61,451 bases of DNA from Nitrosomonadales bacterium (GTDB lineage: Bacteria; Pseudomonadota; Gammaproteobacteria; Burkholderiales; SG8-39), in assembly GCA_005240145.1 (NCBI GenBank), contig SBAS01000042.1:1-61451 (forward strand), in the 5' to 3' direction. Of the stretch, positions 21,905 to 30,833 are shown one piece after another (positions within the stretch are counted from its first letter, which is position 1; the number at the start of each line of letters is the position of its first letter). Both the position numbers and the translations under genes were made by a program. The notes beneath the pieces are model-generated. The model saw only the letters and a list, made by a program, of their open reading frames with translations. It was not told the origin of the DNA and did no database searches.

Positions 21905-24859
21905 TCAGGTCAACTCTCGCCACCCCTGGTGCAGCGGAAAGTAGAGCGCGGTGCGCCCTTCGCCCAGGGCGGCGGCGTAGCGCGCCAGCTGCGCGTGGTA
22001 GCGCTCGCGCTCCCGGTCGAGGAAGGCTTCGATGCCGGCGCCTTCCTGGCGGCTGGTCTTGTAATCCACGATCCAGCGCATGCCGTCGGCGTCGCGGAAC
22101 ATCCGGTCGATCACGTAACGTCCCGACGTGGTGCGGATGCGGTATTCGCTGCGCGCTTCGGGATGCGCGCCGAGCAGCCAGCGGCCGCGCTCGTCGGCGA
22201 GCATGTTCTTGAGGGCAGTGACAACCATTGCAGCGGCTTCTCCGGGAGCCTGCACGCCCCGCCGCTGGAGATCGCGCTCGAAGGCGGCTCGAAGCGCATT
22301 GATCCGCTTCGCATCCCAGCCTTTCATGCCGTCCTCGGCGATGCGCTGCAGCCAGCGGTGCACGACGGTGCCGACGTGCCGCGCGGTTTCCTTTGCCCAG
22401 GAGAATTCGACCTGCTCTTCCTCGCGGCCCTCGGGCGGCGGCGTCCAGGTCGCGGCCGGGGGCGGCGGCGGCGCGGTCCAGCCCTTGGCAAGCCGCCTGA
22501 GGAGAAAGGGTTTTAAATTTACTTCCGAAGGCACTTCCTCTGCAGGGGGTTCGACACCCGCAAAAATATCCGCCGCTACCGGCCAGGCGCTGGCGAGCAG
22601 GCTGCGCTTGGGCGGCATGGTCTTCTTCGGGCAGGCGAGCAAATGCAGGCGATGTTTGGCGCGCGTCGCGGCGACATAGAGCAGGCGCGCGGCCTCGGTG
22701 TCCTCGGCTTCGCGGTCCAGGGCTTTCAGGTAGTCGTAGGCGGGCTCGTTGGCGCTTCCGGTTTCCTTTATAGGGGCAAGCAAAAGGCTGGATCCCCGCC
22801 TGCGCGGGGACGACGCACTATCGTGCGTCAATTCCTTCCAACGCATGAGCGGCGCCTCGCCGCGGCCCGGCGCTCGCTCGAGGCCGGGCAGGATCACGGT
22901 GCCGAATTCGAGGCCCTTGGCCTTGTGGATGGTCATGATCTGCAGGTCGTCTTCGAGCGCCGCGGGATCGGGCGGCGCGTAGAGTTCGTCCAGCAGCTCG
23001 GCCAAGCGCGCGAAATCCACTTCGCCCGCCTCCTCCAGCTGCTCCAGCGCATCGAGGTAGGTCTCGGCATCTTCCAGGTCCTCGGGACCGTCGACGCAGG
23101 CCGGGCCGCCGAGCGCGAGCCAGGTGGCCTCGACGCGGTCGCGCAGCGTGCCGCGCAGGCGGTTGGCGAGCGCGGGGGCGAGGATGGCGCGGAAACGCTC
23201 CAGCCTGGGAACGTTTTGCACGAGTTCCCATACGGTTTCGCGCTTTTCCTCGAAGTAAGAACTCAATTCGAGCAAAGGCAAACCCACCCAGGGCGCCCTA
23301 AGGATCGCCAGCCAGGCGACGCGATCGGCGAGGTGCGTGAGCGCGCGCGTGAGGGCGAAGAGGTCCTGCACCACCTGCTTTTCGCCCAGCTTGTCGATCT
23401 CGATGGCGCGAAAGCGGATGCGGGCGGCCTTGAGCGCGGGCACGATCTCGGCCAGCGCGCTGCGGTTGCGCACCAGCAGCGCGCAATCCTTCTTCGCTTC
23501 CCTGATCAGTTCGATGATCTTGCGCGACTCAAGGACGGCATCCGCGCACACATGCCAGGTCACCGCCTCGCCGGGCAAGGCCGGATCGTTGGGCGCCGCC
23601 GGCGAATACGGCACGGCGCCGGAGGACTCCGATTCCTCGGTTGGAAATATTCTGGCGAAAGCCTCGTTGAAAAAACCCACCAACCCGGCTTGCGAACGGA
23701 AATTGGTCTTGAGCGCGACCGCTTCCAACTGCACGTTCGGCAACCCCTCGCGCCGCGCGCGCAGGAAAAGGCCCACTTCCGCCTCGCGGAAGCGGTAGAT
23801 GCTCTGCATCGGGTCGCCCACCACGAAGAGCGTGCGTCCGTCGCCCTGCTGCCAGCCGGCGGTGAGACGATCGAGCAGTTCCCACTGGCTGATGGAGGTG
23901 TCCTGGAATTCATCCACCAGGATGTGGGAGATTCTGTTGTCCAAAGCCAGAAGCAAATCGCTCGGGTCCTCGAAACTGCCCAGCGCGCGGACCGCGCCCT
24001 GCGCGACCTCGGTGAAATCGGCTTCGCCGCGCGCGGCGAAGACGAGCTTGAGTTCGGCCGCCGCGAGCGGCAGCAGCGCCAGCATGGCTTCGAGCGCTTC
24101 CCATTGGGTTGGGAGGTATTTCTCCGGCGGAAGATGCAGCAGGTCGCCGAGCGCCTTGCGCAGCGCCTCATTGCCGTCCAGGGCCTGAGCGTCCCTGGAG
24201 CGTTTTCTCCATGCGCCTTTTTTCGTCAACACGCTTTCCGCGAACTCCACCGAAGCGCGCGAATCGAGCCCGTTGGCGTGCTGCAGAAGTCTTTCTCTTT
24301 CAGCGGCGAAAGCGGCTTCAAGTTCCTTGCGCGTGGGCGCGAGGCCGGTCTTGCGCAGCCACTGGTCGCGCTTGCGCAGCATGCCGGCGAGCAGCGACAC
24401 AGCGGTGCCGACATTGTTGTCGAGGTGCGCAAGGAGGCGCGCCACGGCGGGATTGCCGTAGTCGGAGGCCGCGCGCAGCGCCGCTTCGCGGTAGAGCGGC
24501 TCCGGATCCTCGGCGATGCCCGGCGCGACGCCGAACTGCGAGGGCACCGGCAGCTGGCGCGCGAGCGACAGGCAGAAAGCGTCGATGGTTTCGATGCGCA
24601 GGCGGTGCGCGATCTCGGCCGCGTCGGGAAGTTTCTCCAGCACGCGCTTCCTCATCTCGGCCGCGGCTTTCTTGGTGAAGGTAATAGCGAGCACTTCTTC
24701 GGGTCTTTTCGCCAGCGATAAAAGCCTGAGGAATCTACCCACCAGTAACGTCGTCTTCCCGGAACCCGCTGGCGCCTGGACGATGAAGGATCGCGCGGGG
24801 TTCAGCGCACGGTCCCGCTCGGCCTGGTCGGCTATCATGGTCGCGGAGGATTCAGCCAT
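21905..24859 (-). CDS. UvrD/Rep-family DNA helicase, AddA/RecB-like
   Basis: A ~984-residue superfamily 1 helicase with nuclease-type C-terminus. Walker A is QAPAGSGKTTLL (residues 28-39), then ITFTKKAAAEMRKRVLEKL (motif Ia), HILVDEFQDTSISQWELL (motif II), DPMQSIYRFREAEV (motif III) and LLYVAATRAKHRLHLL (motif VI). The C-terminal GTVVHRWLQRI and RWIVDYKTSRQEGAG match a RecB-type nuclease domain. With the AddB-like gene that follows it should form the double-strand-break end resection complex in place of RecBCD. A family A palindrome is inserted in frame, coding SSPRRRGSS near residue 690. The start is uncertain (24859 or 24838); both overlap or abut the divergent peroxiredoxin start. Confidence 0.9.
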   Translation of the reverse strand: MAESSATMIADQAERDRALNPARSFIVQAPAGSGKTTLLVGRFLRLLSLAKRPEEVLAITFTKKAAAEMRKRVLEKLPDAAEIAHRLRIETIDAFCLSLARQLPVPSQFGVAPGIAEDPEPLYREAALRAASDYGNPAVARLLAHLDNNVGTAVSLLAGMLRKRDQWLRKTGLAPTRKELEAAFAAERERLLQHANGLDSRASVEFAESVLTKKGAWRKRSRDAQALDGNEALRKALGDLLHLPPEKYLPTQWEALEAMLALLPLAAAELKLVFAARGEADFTEVAQGAVRALGSFEDPSDLLLALDNRISHILVDEFQDTSISQWELLDRLTAGWQQGDGRTLFVVGDPMQSIYRFREAEVGLFLRARREGLPNVQLEAVALKTNFRSQAGLVGFFNEAFARIFPTEESESSGAVPYSPAAPNDPALPGEAVTWHVCADAVLESRKIIELIREAKKDCALLVRNRSALAEIVPALKAARIRFRAIEIDKLGEKQVVQDLFALTRALTHLADRVAWLAILRAPWVGLPLLELSSYFEEKRETVWELVQNVPRLERFRAILAPALANRLRGTLRDRVEATWLALGGPACVDGPEDLEDAETYLDALEQLEEAGEVDFARLAELLDELYAPPDPAALEDDLQIMTIHKAKGLEFGTVILPGLERAPGRGEAPLMRWKELTHDSASSPRRRGSSLLLAPIKETGSANEPAYDYLKALDREAEDTEAARLLYVAATRAKHRLHLLACPKKTMPPKRSLLASAWPVAADIFAGVEPPAEEVPSEVNLKPFLLRRLAKGWTAPPPPPAATWTPPPEGREEEQVEFSWAKETARHVGTVVHRWLQRIAEDGMKGWDAKRINALRAAFERDLQRRGVQAPGEAAAMVVTALKNMLADERGRWLLGAHPEARSEYRIRTTSGRYVIDRMFRDADGMRWIVDYKTSRQEGAGIEAFLDRERERYHAQLARYAAALGEGRTALYFPLHQGWRELT
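22792..22811. repeat. REP-like palindrome (family A) inside a coding sequence
   Basis: ATCCCCGCCTGCGCGGGGAC within the helicase gene. It is translated in frame as part of SASSPRRRGSSL on the minus strand, between conserved blocks WKEL and LLLAPIKETG. Confidence 0.8.
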
Positions 24860-25391
24860 GCGCGTCATTCCCGGCGACACCATGCCCGGCATCGACGCCC
24901 GTCTTGCGGGTGGCGGGCGCTGGGCGCTCGCGCAGGAGAAGGCGGAGAAGCTTTGCCTCCTTGCCTTCTATCGCGGCATTTTCTGCCCGATCTGCCGCCT
25001 CTGGGTCGCCGACCTGGATCGCCTCGTGCCCGAGTTCGAGCAGCGCGGCGTGTCGGTGATCGCGCTTTCCTGCGACAAGAAGGACGGCGCCGAGAAGGCG
25101 GTCGCGGAATGGGGCCTGAAGCACCTGCGCGTGGGCTACCGGCTCGATGTCGAGGACGCGCGCCGCGCCGGCCTCTACATCTCCGAGGGCCGCGGCCTGA
25201 ACCCGGGCAGCGGCTTCAAGGAGCCGATGCTTTTCGCCGAGCCGGCGCTCCTCCTGGTGAAACCCGAGGGCGAGCTCTACGCGGCGTGGATCCAGTCCAC
25301 CCCCTACGCGCGCGCGCGCCTCGCGGAAATCCTCACCGCGGTGGACAACTTCGCGGGGCGAAATTTTCCCGAACCGAGGGGCTCGGCCTGA
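24858..25391 (+). CDS. Peroxiredoxin-like (AhpC/TSA family) protein
   Basis: A 177-residue thioredoxin-fold protein. It has the opening GDTMPGIDARLAGGGRWAL, the catalytic-loop segment LLAFYRGIFCPICRLWVADL with cysteines in a C-x-x-C (CPIC) arrangement, and a C-terminal PALLLVKPEGELYAAWIQST. This fits the redoxin subgroup often annotated as AhpC/TSA or alkyl hydroperoxide reductase-like; activity on hydroperoxides is inferred from the family. An excellent GGAGGA ribosome-binding site precedes the ATG at 24858, which overlaps the start of the divergent helicase gene by two bases. Upstream in-frame starts are within the helicase gene and are rejected. Confidence 0.85.
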   Translation: MRVIPGDTMPGIDARLAGGGRWALAQEKAEKLCLLAFYRGIFCPICRLWVADLDRLVPEFEQRGVSVIALSCDKKDGAEKAVAEWGLKHLRVGYRLDVEDARRAGLYISEGRGLNPGSGFKEPMLFAEPALLLVKPEGELYAAWIQSTPYARARLAEILTAVDNFAGRNFPEPRGSA

Positions 25392-25402
25392 TCCAGACGT
25401 CG

Positions 25403-25449
25403 TTCCCGCGAAAGCGGGAATCCACATGGGTCCCCACCTTCGCGGGGAC
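25403..25449. repeat. REP-like double palindrome (families A and A')
   Basis: Two hairpins sit side by side after the peroxiredoxin gene: TTCCCGCGAAAGCGGGAA (25403-25420) and GTCCCCACCTTCGCGGGGAC (25430-25449). This paired form is the probable complete element; the copies at 8938 and 22792 carry only the second palindrome. Confidence 0.8.
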
Positions 25450-25461
25450 GACAGCAATTTC

Positions 25462-25665
25462 CTAGTCGGTGCTGGAGCCCCCGGAGTCGCTGTCGCTAGC
25501 GACGGGGCTGCAGGCGGCGCACAGCAATGCGCCGTCGTCGAACGCGGTCGCGTGGCGCTCGCAAACGAAGCGCCGGCAATCCCTGCGGTTGCCGGCCGAC
25601 GGCACGCCGCAGGCCTTCTTCCAGAACAGCATCCCGGCTTTAAAGCTGCAGGTCGCCATGGCCAT
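25462..25665 (-). CDS. Small cysteine-rich, probably zinc-binding protein
   Basis: A 67-residue protein (or 65 from a second ATG at 25659) with six cysteines. The order is MATCSF, KKACGVPS, RRDCRRFVCERHA and ALLCAACS. The CRRFVCERH-x...-CAAC pattern resembles short treble-clef or ribbon proteins of betaproteobacteria that are usually called hypothetical. The tail is Ser/Asp-rich. It lies between the peroxiredoxin and the AddB-like gene, 32 bases after the latter's strand-mate end, so it may share that transcript. The function is unknown. Confidence 0.6.
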   Translation of the reverse strand: MAMATCSFKAGMLFWKKACGVPSAGNRRDCRRFVCERHATAFDDGALLCAACSPVASDSDSGGSSTD

Positions 25666-25696
25666 CCTCCTTCGCGTCGCTTCGAAAGATTACGCC

Positions 25697-28285
25697 TCAT
25701 TCCCGCTCCCCGGCATCGTCCTCGGCCGCGAGCGCGCTCAGCCTCTCGTGCACGCGGCACAGCGGCTGCAGGTCGCAGTTGCGGCAGGTGGCGAGGCCTT
25801 TTTTCGGATCCACGCGCGCGTCGCCGGCGGCGAAGCCCGAAGCCAGCCTGTCCAGGTCGCGCTTCCAGGTCGCTACCAGCCCAGGCCAGTTCTTGGCCGC
25901 TTCAACGCCCGGGATTTCCTTGCCTTTCAGCCCGTAGCCGGAGAATTTCATTTCTCCCGCTCGCAAGGTCCCGAAGGCGACGGCGGTGACGTCCTCCGCG
26001 GCGCTGATGACGTACAGCGGCAACTGCGGCTCGTCGGGTCGGTCGCCCATCCAGCTGCTGCGCGACGCGCGGCCGGTCTTGTAATCGATGATCACGTGCA
26101 TGCCGCGCATTTCACCTTCCAGGAAGCGGTCCATGCGGTCGATGCGGCCGCTGAAAGAGAGCCCGCCGATGTCGATCGGCCTTTTTTGCTCCACCTGGAC
26201 GACTTCAAAAGGCGAACGACCACGCTCGACCGCAAGCCACTCGGCGGCCAACCGCATCAACCGTCGCTTTTCAAGTTCGGCGAAGCGCGCATCGAGATCG
26301 AGTTCGGCGACCGCCGCCCCTGCGCTTTTTTCTATCAAGGCGTTCAAATCCCGGGACAGGCCGGAACTGGTCTTCAACTCGCTCCAGATCCCCGCCATCA
26401 GCGCATGCAGCAACTGGCCGCGCTGCATCGCGTCCAGCCCCGGCTCGGGCGCATCCAGCGCTTCGGCGCCGAGGCGGTGGCGCGCGAAGGCGCGGAACGG
26501 GCAGGCGGCCTGGTCGGCCAGCACGCGCGTGCCGCCCTTGATCGTTTTCGAATGGAGAGCGGGTGCTTTTTCATCCGCGATGGATTCAAGTGCACTGGAA
26601 GAAAAAAGCAGGTCCCGGTAGACCGGAAACGCAGGCAACTCCAGCCTTTCTTCCGGCAGCAGCGCAATCAATGGGCTGGGCGAAAGTTCGCGATCTTCTT
26701 CGCGCCGCGGCCAGGAGAACACCACCTCGTCCGAGGCGCGCATCCAGCCTTCGGTGCGTTGCCGGTCGAGCGCGAGCGAAGCCTCGGCCGAAGCCGAGGC
26801 AATGCCGGTCTTGCGCTGCAGCGCCGCCGGCAAAAAGGGATCCGGATGCACGCGCTGCGGCCAGGCGCCGTCGGTGAGCCCGCTCACCCAGAGCGCGTCG
26901 AACTCGATGCCCACGGACTCGATCAGGCCCAGCACCTGGATCGGCGCCCGGCTGCCTTCGGGCTGGAACAGGGTCTCGGCGCAGAGCCGGCGCAACTGCC
27001 GTAGCGCCTGCTGCGGCGAGAAGCTCAGGGACAAAACGCTCAGGCGGGCGAAATCGCCAAGCACTTCGTTGAACTTGGCGAGCGTCTGATGTTCGTTCGA
27101 ATCGCGCGAGCGCTCGCCCGGAAAGCCCGCCGCATCCAGCAGCGCGGTGAAGTGCTCTGCCCAGTCGTGGGGCGACTGTTTTCCTGCTTTCAAGCCATAA
27201 AATTTTTCCAGGTGCCCGCGCAGAAGCGGACAGCCCGCCACCAGGCCGATCAATCTGGGCAGGGAAATTTCCGCGCCCGCTTCGCGGCGCAGGCGGGCGT
27301 CGAGCCGCGCGCGCGCGGCCCTCTCACCTTCCGCGCCGCCGAGGAACGGCGAGCGGATCAAGCGGCTCGCCTGTTCGAACCGGATTTCGCCGTATTTGAA
27401 TTCCAGCAGGGACAGGGCGAAATCGACCAGCGCATAGCTGTCCAGCGGCTCGCCGATGGAGAGCTCGAAGGGCAAGGACGAACCCAGGACGCGCCCGAAA
27501 ACGCGCGCCGCCTCGCGCCGGCGCAGCTTGAGATCCGGCACGACGACACCAATGTGTTGCCTGCCCTCCTCCAGCCGCGCGCGCGCCCAGCGCGCCGCGC
27601 TGTCGAGCTCCTCGCGCGAAGAGGCGAATGAGGTCTTGACTACCTTGCCTTGTTTTTTCCCAGGCTGGCAATACAACAGTTCAAAACCCTTGAAATAGTC
27701 CCGCGTCTGCGGCGGCAGGATGTCGAACGCGTAGGCAACGAGGAGTCTGGATTTCCTGCCTTCGATCTTCAGGTCCGGAAGGACCGCGGCATCCGTGAAG
27801 CCCTCTTTCCTGCAGCGCTGGGCATAGGTGCGCGCCCAGGCCGCGAAGGCCTGCGTGTCCTCGCCGCCGGGGAACTTCTCCAGCGCGCCGGCGATGCGCC
27901 AGGCCTGGGCGAGCGCCCAGGATTCCATCGCCCGCCCCGCGGTGGCCGGCACGTCGAGCAGCGCGCCGTGCCAGCGCGAGGCGCGGATCGCCTCCTCCCA
28001 CAGCGCGCGCGCCTGCGCGCTCGAGAGCAGCAACGGCAGCTCGCCCCCGGCCGCACCCGCGTACGTCGCGTCGTCATAACAACGCGCGGCGAAGGCTTCG
28101 AGGGGCAGGATGTCGGCGTCTTCCCAGCAAGAAACGCCCTTGTGCGCCTGGAAGGAATCGAATTCAGCCCGCAGCACCTGTGCGAGGCGCCGGTTGGGCG
28201 TGACCACCGTGACGCCCCCGGCCAGGCCCTCGGCCAGCCGAGCGAACAGGTCAGCCTTGCTTAAGCTCGACGGGTCACCCGGCAT
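25697..28285 (-). CDS. AddB-like PD-(D/E)XK nuclease (TIGR03623-type DNA repair protein)
   Basis: An 862-residue protein, partner of the AddA-like helicase. The N-terminus VVTPNRRLAQVLRAEFDSFQ resembles an inactivated helicase domain of the AddB kind. The C-terminus carries the nuclease: ACPFRAFARHRLGAEALDAP, GRIDRMD, MHVIIDYKTGRAS (metal ligand D and catalytic K) and CRNCDLQPLCRVHERLSAL. Together the one upstream and three C-terminal cysteines fit the Fe-S staple of AddB nucleases. It should process double-strand ends for RecA loading. It lies just upstream of the helicase on the same strand, though two small genes intervene. Confidence 0.88.
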   Translation of the reverse strand: MPGDPSSLSKADLFARLAEGLAGGVTVVTPNRRLAQVLRAEFDSFQAHKGVSCWEDADILPLEAFAARCYDDATYAGAAGGELPLLLSSAQARALWEEAIRASRWHGALLDVPATAGRAMESWALAQAWRIAGALEKFPGGEDTQAFAAWARTYAQRCRKEGFTDAAVLPDLKIEGRKSRLLVAYAFDILPPQTRDYFKGFELLYCQPGKKQGKVVKTSFASSREELDSAARWARARLEEGRQHIGVVVPDLKLRRREAARVFGRVLGSSLPFELSIGEPLDSYALVDFALSLLEFKYGEIRFEQASRLIRSPFLGGAEGERAARARLDARLRREAGAEISLPRLIGLVAGCPLLRGHLEKFYGLKAGKQSPHDWAEHFTALLDAAGFPGERSRDSNEHQTLAKFNEVLGDFARLSVLSLSFSPQQALRQLRRLCAETLFQPEGSRAPIQVLGLIESVGIEFDALWVSGLTDGAWPQRVHPDPFLPAALQRKTGIASASAEASLALDRQRTEGWMRASDEVVFSWPRREEDRELSPSPLIALLPEERLELPAFPVYRDLLFSSSALESIADEKAPALHSKTIKGGTRVLADQAACPFRAFARHRLGAEALDAPEPGLDAMQRGQLLHALMAGIWSELKTSSGLSRDLNALIEKSAGAAVAELDLDARFAELEKRRLMRLAAEWLAVERGRSPFEVVQVEQKRPIDIGGLSFSGRIDRMDRFLEGEMRGMHVIIDYKTGRASRSSWMGDRPDEPQLPLYVISAAEDVTAVAFGTLRAGEMKFSGYGLKGKEIPGVEAAKNWPGLVATWKRDLDRLASGFAAGDARVDPKKGLATCRNCDLQPLCRVHERLSALAAEDDAGERE

Positions 28286-28343
28286 GCGCCGGATGATATA
28301 TCCCGTTCAATTGCCACCGCCGCGAGATGACGTCCTAACTACG

Positions 28344-28667
28344 TCAGCGCTCCAGCAGATGATTCTTTTCCTTGACCTTGGCCCATTCGTCCGCGTCCGG
28401 CGGTCCCGGCTTGCGCTCGATGAGCGGCTTCCACCCCGCCGCGAGCTCCTTGTTGAGGGGGATCCAGTCGCGCTGGCCGTCCGGGACGTCGTCCTCGGCG
28501 AAGATGGCCTCCACCGGGCATTCGGGCACGCACAGGGTGCAGTCGATGCATTCGTCCGGGTCGATGACCAGCATGTTGGGCCCCTCCCGGAAGCAGTCCA
28601 CCGGGCAGACGTCGACGCAATCGGTGTACTTGCACTTGATGCAGGATTCGGTGACGACGTATGTCAT
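28344..28667 (-). CDS. fdxA: Seven-iron ferredoxin FdxA
   Basis: A 107-residue ferredoxin. The first cluster motif is C9-x7-C17-x3-C21-P in [19 protein letters not shown], and the second is [15 protein letters not shown], the classic 3Fe-4S plus 4Fe-4S arrangement. The C-terminal part with [19 protein letters not shown] is the extension found in Azotobacter-type FdxA. It is a cytoplasmic electron carrier of unspecified partners. The 3' end is 58 bases before the nuclease start, so the two could be cotranscribed. It is divergent from trxA. Confidence 0.95.
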   Translation of the reverse strand: MTYVVTESCIKCKYTDCVDVCPVDCFREGPNMLVIDPDECIDCTLCVPECPVEAIFAEDDVPDGQRDWIPLNKELAAGWKPLIERKPGPPDADEWAKVKEKNHLLER

Positions 28668-28754
28668 TTTCTTTTTGAAATCATTCCCTTAGGCCAAGAT
28701 GGGTCGCAGGCCTCATAATACCCGTTCCTGCATCACCCCCAAGGCAAACCAGCA

Positions 28755-29096
28755 ATGAGCGGTAGTAACGTGAACGGCGGCATTCAGCATATTACGGACG
28801 ACAGTTTCGAGCCCGAGGTCCTGAAATCCGAGGTCCCGGTGCTGGTGGACTACTGGGCCGAATGGTGCGGCCCCTGCAAGTCGATCGCCCCGATCCTCGA
28901 GGCGGTGGCAAAGGAGTACGGCGGCCGTCTCAAGGTGGCCAAGATCAACGTGGACGAGAACCAGTCCACCCCGGCCAAATTCGGCATCCGCGGCATCCCC
29001 ACCCTGATGCTGTTCAAGAACGGCAACGTCGAGGCCACCAAGGTGGGCGCGCTGTCCAAGTCCCAGCTCACCGCCTTCCTTGACAGCAATATCTAA
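28755..29096 (+). CDS. trxA: Thioredoxin 1
   Basis: A 113-residue thioredoxin with the active site [18 protein letters not shown] and the cis-proline loop [15 protein letters not shown] short N-terminal extension ([13 protein letters not shown]) precedes the usual fold. It is the cytoplasmic disulfide reductant, serving for example the ribonucleotide reductase encoded 18 kb away. It stands immediately before rho, the order seen in many betaproteobacteria. Confidence 0.96.
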   Translation: MSGSNVNGGIQHITDDSFEPEVLKSEVPVLVDYWAEWCGPCKSIAPILEAVAKEYGGRLKVAKINVDENQSTPAKFGIRGIPTLMLFKNGNVEATKVGALSKSQLTAFLDSNI

Positions 29097-29247
29097 AAAC
29101 CCTACTCTCTGAGCCGTAGCTGCGCCGAATTGGACGACGGCGCGGCAGCAGCACCCCTAGCGCGGGGTCAAGCGCATCTTCCTCTCAGAAGACTACGGCA
29201 GCAGTACTGGCCGCACTCTATTCAATTCGCGCATTTGACGGTCAAAC

Positions 29248-30507
29248 ATGCAACTCTCAGAACTTAAGAACCTCCACGTCTCCGAACTCCTCGAGACGGC
29301 GACGACCAACGGCATCGACGGCGCCAACCGGATGCGCAAGCAGGACCTCATCTTCGCCATGCTCAAGAACCAGGCGAAGAAGGGCGAGTCCATTTTCGGT
29401 GACGGCACGCTCGAAGTGCTGCCCGACGGCTTCGGCTTCCTGCGCTCGCCCGATACCTCCTACCTCGCGAGCACCGACGACATCTACGTCAGCCCCTCGC
29501 AGATCCGCCGCTTCAACCTGCACACCGGCGACACCATCGAAGGCGAAATCCGCACGCCGAAGGACGGCGAGCGCTATTTCGCCCTGGTCAAGGTGGACAA
29601 GGTCAACGGCGAGGCGCCCGACGCGGTCAAGCACAAGATCCTGTTCGAGAACCTCACCCCCCTGCACCCGGACAAGGCCTTCAAGCTCGAGCGCGAAATC
29701 AAGGCCGAGGAAAACATCACCGGCCGCATCATCGACATCATCGCGCCGATCGGCAAGGGCCAGCGCGGCCTGATCGTCTCGCCGCCGAAGGCCGGCAAGA
29801 CCGTGATGCTGCAGCACATCGCGCACGCGATCGTCGCCAACCACCCGGAAGTCGCCCTCATCGTGCTGCTCATCGACGAGCGGCCCGAGGAAGTGACCGA
29901 GATGTCGCGCTCGGTACGTGGCGAAGTGGTCGCCTCGACTTTCGACGAACCGGCCTCGCGCCACGTGCAGGTGGCCGAAATGGTCATCGAGAAGGCCAAG
30001 CGCCTGGTCGAGCACAAGAAGGATGTCGTGATCCTGCTCGACTCCATCACCCGCCTCGCGCGCGCCTATAACGCGGTGCAGCCCGCCTCGGGCAAGGTGC
30101 TCACCGGCGGCGTCGACGCCAACGCCCTGCAGAAGCCGAAGCGGTTTTTCGGCGCCGCGCGCAACGTCGAAGAAGGCGGTTCGCTAACCATCATCGCCAC
30201 CGCGCTGATCGACACCGGTAGCCGCATGGACGACGTGATCTACGAGGAATTCAAGGGCACCGGCAACCTCGAAATCCACCTCGACCGGCGCATGCACGAG
30301 AAGCGCATCTTCCCCGCCATCAACGTCAACCGCTCCGGCACGCGGCGCGAAGAACTGCTCATCCCGCGCGAAGTGCTGCAGAAAATCTGGGTGCTGAGGA
30401 AACTCCTCTTCCCCATGGACGAACTCGAAGCGGCCGAATTCCTCATCGACAAGGTGAAGGCGACGAAGCAGAACGCGGAATTCTTCGAATCCATGCGTCG
30501 GGGCTGA
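29248..30507 (+). CDS. rho: Transcription termination factor Rho
   Basis: A 419-residue Rho of full family length. The N-terminal Rho-N and cold-shock-like RNA-binding parts ([39 protein letters not shown]) lead into the ATPase: Walker A SPPKAGKT (178-185), Walker [16 protein letters not shown], the Q/R-loop region and [14 protein letters not shown]. It is the hexameric RNA translocase that ends transcription and silences untranslated RNA. The 151-base gap after trxA contains no gene; it probably carries the rho leader, which is autoregulatory in enterobacteria. Confidence 0.97.
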   Translation: MQLSELKNLHVSELLETATTNGIDGANRMRKQDLIFAMLKNQAKKGESIFGDGTLEVLPDGFGFLRSPDTSYLASTDDIYVSPSQIRRFNLHTGDTIEGEIRTPKDGERYFALVKVDKVNGEAPDAVKHKILFENLTPLHPDKAFKLEREIKAEENITGRIIDIIAPIGKGQRGLIVSPPKAGKTVMLQHIAHAIVANHPEVALIVLLIDERPEEVTEMSRSVRGEVVASTFDEPASRHVQVAEMVIEKAKRLVEHKKDVVILLDSITRLARAYNAVQPASGKVLTGGVDANALQKPKRFFGAARNVEEGGSLTIIATALIDTGSRMDDVIYEEFKGTGNLEIHLDRRMHEKRIFPAINVNRSGTRREELLIPREVLQKIWVLRKLLFPMDELEAAEFLIDKVKATKQNAEFFESMRRG

Positions 30508-30547
30508 ATTTCATCTATAATCAAAGACTTTCCTGAGAAAAAGCGCC

Positions 30548-30808
30548 ATGAAACCAGGCATCCATCCCAGCTACCAGGCGGTGATTTTCCACGACACCGC
30601 GGCGAACCATTCCTTCCTCACCCGCGCCTCGATCGACACCAAGGGCCGCGAGACGATGAAGTGGACCGACGGCAAGGAATATCCGGTGGTCAAGGTCGAG
30701 ATTTCTTCCGAGTCTCACCCGCACTACACCGGCAAGCAGAAGATCATGGACACCGCCGGCCGGGTCGAGAAGTTCAAGCGCCGCTACAGCAAGAAAAAGC
30801 CCGCGTAA
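30548..30808 (+). CDS. rpmE: 50S ribosomal protein L31 type B
   Basis: An 86-residue L31. It begins [20 protein letters not shown] and lacks the CxxC zinc site of type A; it also has the type B insert ([20 protein letters not shown]). This is the zinc-independent paralogue (RpmE2 type), used by some betaproteobacteria as the only L31. It lies 40 bases after rho. A TATAAT-like sequence in the gap (CTATAATCA) may give it a separate promoter. No Zur operator was recognised by eye. Confidence 0.94.
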   Translation: MKPGIHPSYQAVIFHDTAANHSFLTRASIDTKGRETMKWTDGKEYPVVKVEISSESHPHYTGKQKIMDTAGRVEKFKRRYSKKKPA

Positions 30809-30833
30809 TTTCCGGGGCAGTGCCGCCGGCGCC

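Noticed and set aside
29097-29247. RNA gene between trxA and rho
   Set aside because: No tRNA or known RNA fold was recognised by eye; it is most simply the rho leader.
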